Below, piece by piece: positions 6,748-10,871 of a DNA stretch of 10,871 nt. Source of the DNA: AA29 sp041481445 (GTDB taxonomy: Bacteria; Acidobacteriota; Vicinamibacteria; Fen-336); NCBI GenBank assembly GCA_041481445.1, contig JBGPBV010000197.1, positions 1-10,871 on the forward strand, in the 5' to 3' direction. The translations under genes and the position numbers were made by a program. The first letter of the stretch is position 1; every line of letters begins with the position of its first letter. The notes beneath the pieces were generated by a model, which was not told the DNA's origin, made no database searches, and was given only the letters and a program-made list of their open reading frames with translations.

Positions 6748-8193
6748 ATGGCCAAGCTGATCATCAACCCGACCTCGTCCTCGCGCCGGGAAATTGCCCT
6801 GGCCCGGACGATCGTCTCGATCGGCCGGGATCCGTCCAACGACGTCGTCCTCCCCGACGCGATGGTGTCCCGGCGCCACGCCGTGATCGAGTACCGCGGC
6901 AGCCAGTACTTCCTGCGCGACTGCAACTCCTCGAACGGGTCCCTCGTCAACGGCGACCGCGTGAGCGAGCGCAACCTCCGCGACGGCGACCTGGTGGCCA
7001 TCGGCACCGCGCGGCTGCTCTTCCGGGAGGAGATGGAGGAGGCGGGGGCCAAGGTCGTACCGCATCCGTCGGCGCCGCGCCAGGTCTGCCCGAGCTGCCA
7101 GTCCGACTACCGCAAGGGCGACATGTTCTGCCGGCAGTGCGGCGCCTCGCTGGCCCCCAGCGCGCCCGCGCGGGTGGTGTGCACGTCGTGCGGCACCGCC
7201 GTCCTCATGCCCGCGCGGTACTGCAACGCCTGCGGGCATCCGCTGAAGGACGACGCGGCCTCCGGTGAGGGGGAGACGAGCGACGCCACGAAGCCGCGTC
7301 CCCTCTCCGAGCCGCCCGCCCCCGACGAGGGGGCGTCCGGCTCGTCCTCGGCGGACGCGCCGGCGGCGGGATCGGTGGCGCCCGCGGCGCCGCCCGCCGC
7401 CGCCGCCCCGGGCGCGCCGGATTCGGAGTCGGGGGCCCAGTCCGCGGCCGCGCCGGCCCTGGGCGCTCCGCCGCCGGCGGGTGCGGCCGCGAGCCCGGCC
7501 GAAGTGCCCCCGCCGCCGCGCCTGGCCCGGCCGCTCGCGGACAACGGACCCAGCCGGTCGTCTCCGGTCGAGGAGATGGCGCGCCCGGGCGCGCCGGCGC
7601 TGCGCGCCGCGCCCGCCGCCGCCCCCCTGGTCGGCCCTCGCCCCGCCCCCCAGCCCTTGCGGGGCCGGCCCGAGCGCGCCGAGCCCGCCCGCCGCCCGCA
7701 ACCGCCGCCTCCGCGTCCGGCGGTATCCGCGCCTCCCGCGTCTGCCCCCGCGGGATTCGGAGTGCGCGCGGTCGCCGGGCTGGTGGACGGGCTCCTCGTG
7801 AGCGTGGGACAGGTCGTCCTCGCCGGGCCCGTCGCGTACTACTGGTGGGACCACTGGTGGGCGCATCCGCCGGCCACCGCCGCCGACGTCGCGTTCTGGC
7901 CCATCCTGGTCTCGCTGATCCTGGTGCCGGTGGTGCTCGCGCTGGGCGCGGTCTACTACGTTTATTATTGGGGAGTGCAGGGGGCGACACCGGGGAAGCG
8001 CCTCCTGGGGCTGGTCGTCCAGGCGGAAGACGGCAGCGTGCCGATCGGCCTCAGCCGCGCCGCCATCCGCGTGCTGGGCTACCTGCTCTCGGGTTTCCTC
8101 CTCGGCATCGGGTTCCTCATGATCGCCCTGAGCGGCGCTGGACTCCACGATCGCCTGGCCGGGACCCGCGTCGTGCGGCGGGAGAGGAGCTGA
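6748..8193 (+). CDS. FHA / double zinc-ribbon / RDD membrane protein
   Basis: This 481-aa protein combines four parts. An N-terminal FHA domain (about 5-95), which binds phospho-threonine, has the conserved GR (26-27), S41-x-x-H44 and N63-G64. Two zinc-ribbon-like modules follow, with cysteines C114, C117, C128, C131 and C145, C148, C159, C162; both pairs of CxxC are 10 residues apart. A Pro/Ala-rich linker spans about 165-335. The C-terminal RDD domain (337-475) has about three membrane helices, the RAVAGLVDGLL segment, ATPGKRLLGL (413-422) and LHDRLAGTRVV (466-476). The FHA and zinc parts should face the cytoplasm. The gene starts 13 nt after the kinase stop, so co-transcription and a role as phospho-reader or substrate of that kinase are likely. 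What the RDD part transports or binds is unknown. Confidence 0.88.
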   Translation: MAKLIINPTSSSRREIALARTIVSIGRDPSNDVVLPDAMVSRRHAVIEYRGSQYFLRDCNSSNGSLVNGDRVSERNLRDGDLVAIGTARLLFREEMEEAGAKVVPHPSAPRQVCPSCQSDYRKGDMFCRQCGASLAPSAPARVVCTSCGTAVLMPARYCNACGHPLKDDAASGEGETSDATKPRPLSEPPAPDEGASGSSSADAPAAGSVAPAAPPAAAAPGAPDSESGAQSAAAPALGAPPPAGAAASPAEVPPPPRLARPLADNGPSRSSPVEEMARPGAPALRAAPAAAPLVGPRPAPQPLRGRPERAEPARRPQPPPPRPAVSAPPASAPAGFGVRAVAGLVDGLLVSVGQVVLAGPVAYYWWDHWWAHPPATAADVAFWPILVSLILVPVVLALGAVYYVYYWGVQGATPGKRLLGLVVQAEDGSVPIGLSRAAIRVLGYLLSGFLLGIGFLMIALSGAGLHDRLAGTRVVRRERS

Positions 8194-8222
8194 GCCTGGA
8201 ACCCGCGGGGATCGAGCCCACC

Positions 8223-8798
8223 ATGGCCGCCGGCGAGCCCAGCATCACGCTCTCCCCCCCCGCCGAGGAGAGCACCCGTCCCCAGGTCTGGCGGGCGGTC
8301 TGGGAGCTCGTCCACGACCTGTCGGTGGCCGTGCTCTTCTGCTTCTTCCTGATCACGTTCGTGGCCCAGGCCTTCCGCGTGCAGGGCACGAGCATGCTGC
8401 CCCTGCTCGAGGACAGCGAGCGGATCATCGTCAACAAGTTCATCTATCGCTTCCAGCCCATCGACCACGGAGACGTGGTCGTCTTCTGGTACCCGAAGGA
8501 CCCGTCCGTCTCCTTCATCAAGCGCGTGGTGGGCGTGCCCGGCGACACCGTCGAGCTGCGCCGCGGCGTCCTCTTCGTCAACGGCCGGCGCCTGACCGAG
8601 GACTACGTGCGCGCGCAGTTCAACGACGGCGAGAGCTACGAGCCCGTCCAGGTCCCGAAGGGCTACTACTACGTGCTCGGCGACCACCGCAACAGCAGCA
8701 ACGACAGCCGGAACTGGGGCGAGGTGCCGGAGAAGTACATCTACGGCAAGGCCGTCTTCCGGTTCTGGCCGCTGAGCAAGATCGGAGTGATTCGTTAG
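8223..8798 (+). CDS. lepB: Signal peptidase I
   Basis: LepB is the membrane serine protease (Ser/Lys dyad) that removes signal peptides from secreted proteins. The 191-aa product has one N-terminal TM helix (about 32-52), the catalytic serine in GTSMLP (S57), the catalytic lysine in SFIKRVVGVPGD (K100), and the C-terminal box GDHRNSSNDSR (153-163). I take the ATG at 8223, 29 nt after the stop of the FHA/RDD gene, because it gives a short cytoplasmic tail before the helix. The frame is open further upstream, but that part overlaps the RDD coding region in another frame and is not family-like. It is probably in the kinase operon. The small size and single helix resemble Gram-positive-type and many non-proteobacterial enzymes rather than the larger E. 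coli LepB. Confidence 0.95.
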   Translation: MAAGEPSITLSPPAEESTRPQVWRAVWELVHDLSVAVLFCFFLITFVAQAFRVQGTSMLPLLEDSERIIVNKFIYRFQPIDHGDVVVFWYPKDPSVSFIKRVVGVPGDTVELRRGVLFVNGRRLTEDYVRAQFNDGESYEPVQVPKGYYYVLGDHRNSSNDSRNWGEVPEKYIYGKAVFRFWPLSKIGVIR

Positions 8799-8922
8799 CC
8801 TTCCCGCCGCCCTCGCCCGTCGGCTCTCCTCGCTCCTCGGGGAGCGCTTCTCCACCGCCGCCGCCGTCCGCGACCACCACAGCCGCGACGAGTCCCACCA
8901 CCCGCCGGAGGCCCCGGACGCG

Positions 8923-10170
8923 GTGGCCTTCCCCCTCTCGACGGACGAGGTGCGCGCGGTCGTGGAGGCCTGCGCGCAGCACCGGGCGCCCGTGATCTCG
9001 TTCGGGGCCGGCACCTCGCTCGAAGGGCACGTCCTGGCCCACCGGGGGGGCGTCTGCCTCGACCTCACGCGCATGAACCGGGTCCTGCGCGTGGCCCCGG
9101 AGGACATGGACGCCACCGTGGAGGCCGGGATCACGCGCAAGCAGCTCAACCAGGCCCTGCGCGACACCGGCCTCTGCTTCTTCATCGATCCCGGGGCCGA
9201 CGCCACCATCGGCGGCATGGCCGCCACCCGCGCCTCCGGCACCACCGCCGTGCGCTACGGGACCATGAAGGACAACGTCCTGGGCCTCACCGTGGTCCTG
9301 GCCGACGGCCGCGTCATCCGCACCGGCGGGCGCGCCCGCAAGTCCTCCGCCGGCTACGACCTCACCCGCCTCTTCGTGGGCTCGGAGGGCACCCTGGGCG
9401 TGATCACGGAGGTCACCCTGCGGTTGCACCTGGTGCCGGAGGCGGCCTCCGCCGCCGTCTGCGCCTTCGCCACCATGAAGGGGGCGGTCGACACCGCCAT
9501 CGCGGTCATCCAGGCCGGCATTCCCGTGGCCCGGGTGGAGCTGCTCGACGGGGAAATGGTTGACGCCGTCAACCATTTCTCCGGGCTCCACCATCCGGTC
9601 GCGCCCACCCTCTTCTTCGAGTTCCACGGCCCCTCGGAGGCGAGCGTGGTCGAGCAGGCCGGCCTGGCGGAGGCGGCGGCGGCCGAGAACGGGGGCAAGG
9701 GCTTCCAGTGGGCCACGCGCCCGGAGGAGCGCGCGCGCCTCTGGAAGGCGCGCCACGACGCCTACTACGCCGCGCTGGCCCTCCGGCCGGGCGCCAAGGG
9801 GTGGACCACGGACGTCTGCGTGCCCATCTCGTGCCTGACCGAAGCCGTCCTCGCCGCCAAGCAGGACCTGGCGGGCTCGCCCCTGCGCGGCGCCCTCGTC
9901 GGGCACGTGGGCGACGGCAACTTCCACATGGTCTACCTGGTCGATCCCGCCCGCCCGGAGGAGATCGAGGAGGCGCGGCGGCTGGCCGACCTCATGGTCG
10001 TGCGCGCCCTCGAGGTCGGCGGCACCTGCACGGGCGAGCACGGCATCGGGATGGGCAAGATGGAGTACCTCGTGCGCGAGCACGGGGAGGCGGTCGAGGT
10101 CATGCGCGAGCTCAAGGGCGCCCTCGATCCGCTGAACCTGATGAACCCGGGGAAGATGCTTCGGGGCTAG
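8923..10170 (+). CDS. FAD-linked D-lactate dehydrogenase / glycolate oxidase-type flavoprotein
   Basis: This is a VAO/PCMH-family flavoenzyme that oxidises a 2-hydroxyacid, most like cytochrome-linked D-lactate dehydrogenase (LDHD/GlcD group). From the GTG at 8923 it is 415 aa: FAD loop GAGTSLEG (28-35), GGMAATRASGT (97-107), VRYGTMKDN (110-118), FVGSEGTLG (151-159), then the cap domain with GHVGDGNFH (327-335, likely metal and substrate site), GEHGIG (371-376), and the C-terminal NLMNPGK (405-411). Family-like coding continues in frame upstream to about 8794 and includes a HHSRDESHHPPEAPDAV segment, so the true protein is probably about 43 residues longer. That stretch has no ATG, GTG, TTG or CTG; see the finding at 8784-8925. 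The gene immediately follows lepB, and its stop faces the gntR stop across 6 nt. The exact substrate (D-lactate, glycolate or another) cannot be read from the sequence. Confidence 0.9.
   Translation: MAFPLSTDEVRAVVEACAQHRAPVISFGAGTSLEGHVLAHRGGVCLDLTRMNRVLRVAPEDMDATVEAGITRKQLNQALRDTGLCFFIDPGADATIGGMAATRASGTTAVRYGTMKDNVLGLTVVLADGRVIRTGGRARKSSAGYDLTRLFVGSEGTLGVITEVTLRLHLVPEAASAAVCAFATMKGAVDTAIAVIQAGIPVARVELLDGEMVDAVNHFSGLHHPVAPTLFFEFHGPSEASVVEQAGLAEAAAAENGGKGFQWATRPEERARLWKARHDAYYAALALRPGAKGWTTDVCVPISCLTEAVLAAKQDLAGSPLRGALVGHVGDGNFHMVYLVDPARPEEIEEARRLADLMVVRALEVGGTCTGEHGIGMGKMEYLVREHGEAVEVMRELKGALDPLNLMNPGKMLRG
9553..9579. repeat. Perfect 27-nt palindrome within the flavoenzyme gene
   Basis: Arms of 13 nt, GAAATGGTTGACG and its reverse complement, flank a single central C at 9566. 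In RNA the stem could extend outward through a G-U pair (9552/9580) and three more pairs. The palindrome covers exactly nine codons, residues 211-219. It may be a mRNA hairpin or a protein-binding site. Its function is not known. Confidence 0.85.
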
Positions 10171-10176
10171 GTCGGG

Positions 10177-10871
10177 CTAGTACCCGGCCGCGCGCAGGGC
10201 GGCCACGATCCGGTCCTCCGCCTTGGCGATGTGCTCGACCATCAGCGTGCGCGCGCGGTCGGGATCGTGCCGGCTCACCGCGCCCGCGATCTCGAGATGC
10301 TCCTCGGTGGAGGCCTGGCCGTCGATGCCGACGTCCAGCCCGAGGTAGAGCGGCCGCTGGTGGCGGTCGAGGGCGGACATCAGGATCGCCTCCAGCTGGC
10401 GGTTCTGCGTGGTCTGGACGACGGCGAGATGGAACGCGCTGTTCTTCCGGAGGTACCCGAGGTAGCTCTCGCGATCGCCGGGCGTGTAGCGCGTTTCCGC
10501 CGTGCTCGTCATCCTCTGGACGTCCTCCGGCCCCGCCATCTCGGCCGCCCGCGCGGCGGTGCCGCCCTCCACGATCCGCCTCAGCTCGCACAGGTCCTGG
10601 TAGCCCTTCACCGTCACCGGCGCCACGGCGTAGCCGCGGTAGGGCGAGAGCACGATGAGGCCCTCGAGGGCCAGGCGGTTGAAGGCCTCGCGCAAGGGGG
10701 TCCGGGAGACCTGCATCTCCTTGCAGAGATCCTTCTCCACGATGCGCTCCCCCGGCCGCATCGAGCAGGTGAGGATCCGGTGCTTCAAGGTGGCGTAGAT
10801 CCGATCGGGCAGGGCCGCCGGGGGCGACACCGCGGGATCCAATTCGATGACGGAAGGAGTGCGTTCGGTCA
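10177..10871 (-). CDS. GntR-family transcription regulator, FCD (FadR-like) subfamily; start beyond edge
   Basis: This is a DNA-binding regulator with an N-terminal winged helix and a C-terminal all-helical FCD ligand domain. Numbered from the TTG at 10842 (221 aa), the winged helix is about 13-75, with the recognition segment VSRTPLREAFNRLALEGL (45-62). The FCD domain runs from about 85 to 215. N134, H138, H182 and H204 sit where this family usually binds a metal, which often holds a carboxylate ligand. The frame has no stop up to the right edge. The last complete upstream codons read TERTPSVIE after a codon ending in TG, so the true start is probably one base outside the window and the TTG is internal. 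No ribosome site precedes the TTG. It converges with the flavoenzyme gene, a hydroxyacid oxidase, and could regulate it. The ligand is unknown. Confidence 0.9.
   Translation of the reverse strand, partial: TERTPSVIELDPAVSPPAALPDRIYATLKHRILTCSMRPGERIVEKDLCKEMQVSRTPLREAFNRLALEGLIVLSPYRGYAVAPVTVKGYQDLCELRRIVEGGTAARAAEMAGPEDVQRMTSTAETRYTPGDRESYLGYLRKNSAFHLAVVQTTQNRQLEAILMSALDRHQRPLYLGLDVGIDGQASTEEHLEIAGAVSRHDPDRARTLMVEHIAKAEDRIVAALRAAGY

Noticed and set aside
5877..7052. Minus-strand open frame opposite the kinase and FHA genes
   Set aside because: It is antisense to strong coding sequence with clear domains and has no recognisable motif.
7265..7760. Low-complexity Pro/Ala stretch as a tandem repeat array
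   Set aside because: Composition is biased but there is no regular repeat unit. It is best read as a flexible linker in the FHA/RDD protein.
8620..10083. Long minus-strand open frame across lepB and the flavoenzyme
   Set aside because: It is His/Gly/Ala-rich antisense translation of well-supported genes. The only sensible-looking peptide in it comes from the palindrome.
10171..10190. Terminator between the convergent flavoenzyme and gntR genes
   Set aside because: Only a 4-bp CGGG/CCCG stem is visible, with no T-tract.

Overview
This window is bacterial chromosome, very rich in G and C, with strongly G/C-ended codons and closely packed genes. I see no mobile element, CRISPR array, tRNA or rRNA. 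The mix of genes suggests a non-Firmicute, probably two-membraned phylum: a complete bacillithiol gene set, a eukaryote-like Ser/Thr kinase carrying PEGA and TonB-type domains, an FHA/RDD membrane protein, and both type I and type II signal peptidases. Acidobacteriota, Rokubacteria/Methylomirabilota-like or Gemmatimonadota-like lineages are plausible guesses. The sequence alone does not settle the taxon.

Layout. (1) 31-522 (+): lspA, the lipoprotein signal peptidase. (2) 550-4039 (-): a three-gene bacillithiol operon, read bshC, bshA, bshB1. bshC and bshA overlap by 4 nt (GTGA); bshA and bshB1 are 14 nt apart. (3) 4040-4235: a divergent intergenic region with a near-consensus sigma70-type promoter pointing right and a TACAAT box just ahead of bshC pointing left. 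(4) 4236-10170 (+): a probable operon of a transmembrane Ser/Thr kinase (kinase, Pro/Ala linker, TM, two PEGA repeats, TonB C-terminal domain), an FHA/double zinc ribbon/RDD membrane protein, lepB, and an FAD-linked D-lactate dehydrogenase/glycolate-oxidase-type flavoenzyme. (5) 10177 to the right edge (-): a GntR-family FCD regulator, convergent with the flavoenzyme and probably starting one base beyond the window.

How the genes may work together. The bsh genes should make the thiol bacillithiol from UDP-GlcNAc, malate and cysteine. The kinase and FHA protein look like a signalling pair: the kinase linker carries three TVxM[K/R] motifs that could be phospho-threonine docking sites for the FHA domain encoded 13 nt downstream. 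The kinase's periplasmic half ends in a TonB-type domain, so it may report on the cell wall or outer membrane. LspA and LepB process exported proteins. The GntR regulator may control the neighbouring flavoenzyme.

The points most worth a second look are the kinase-PEGA-TonB architecture and its repeated TVxM motifs, a perfect 27-nt palindrome aligned to codons inside the flavoenzyme gene, matching TACAAT boxes that suggest leaderless starts for lspA and bshC, and the lack of a normal start codon for the flavoenzyme's conserved N-terminus.
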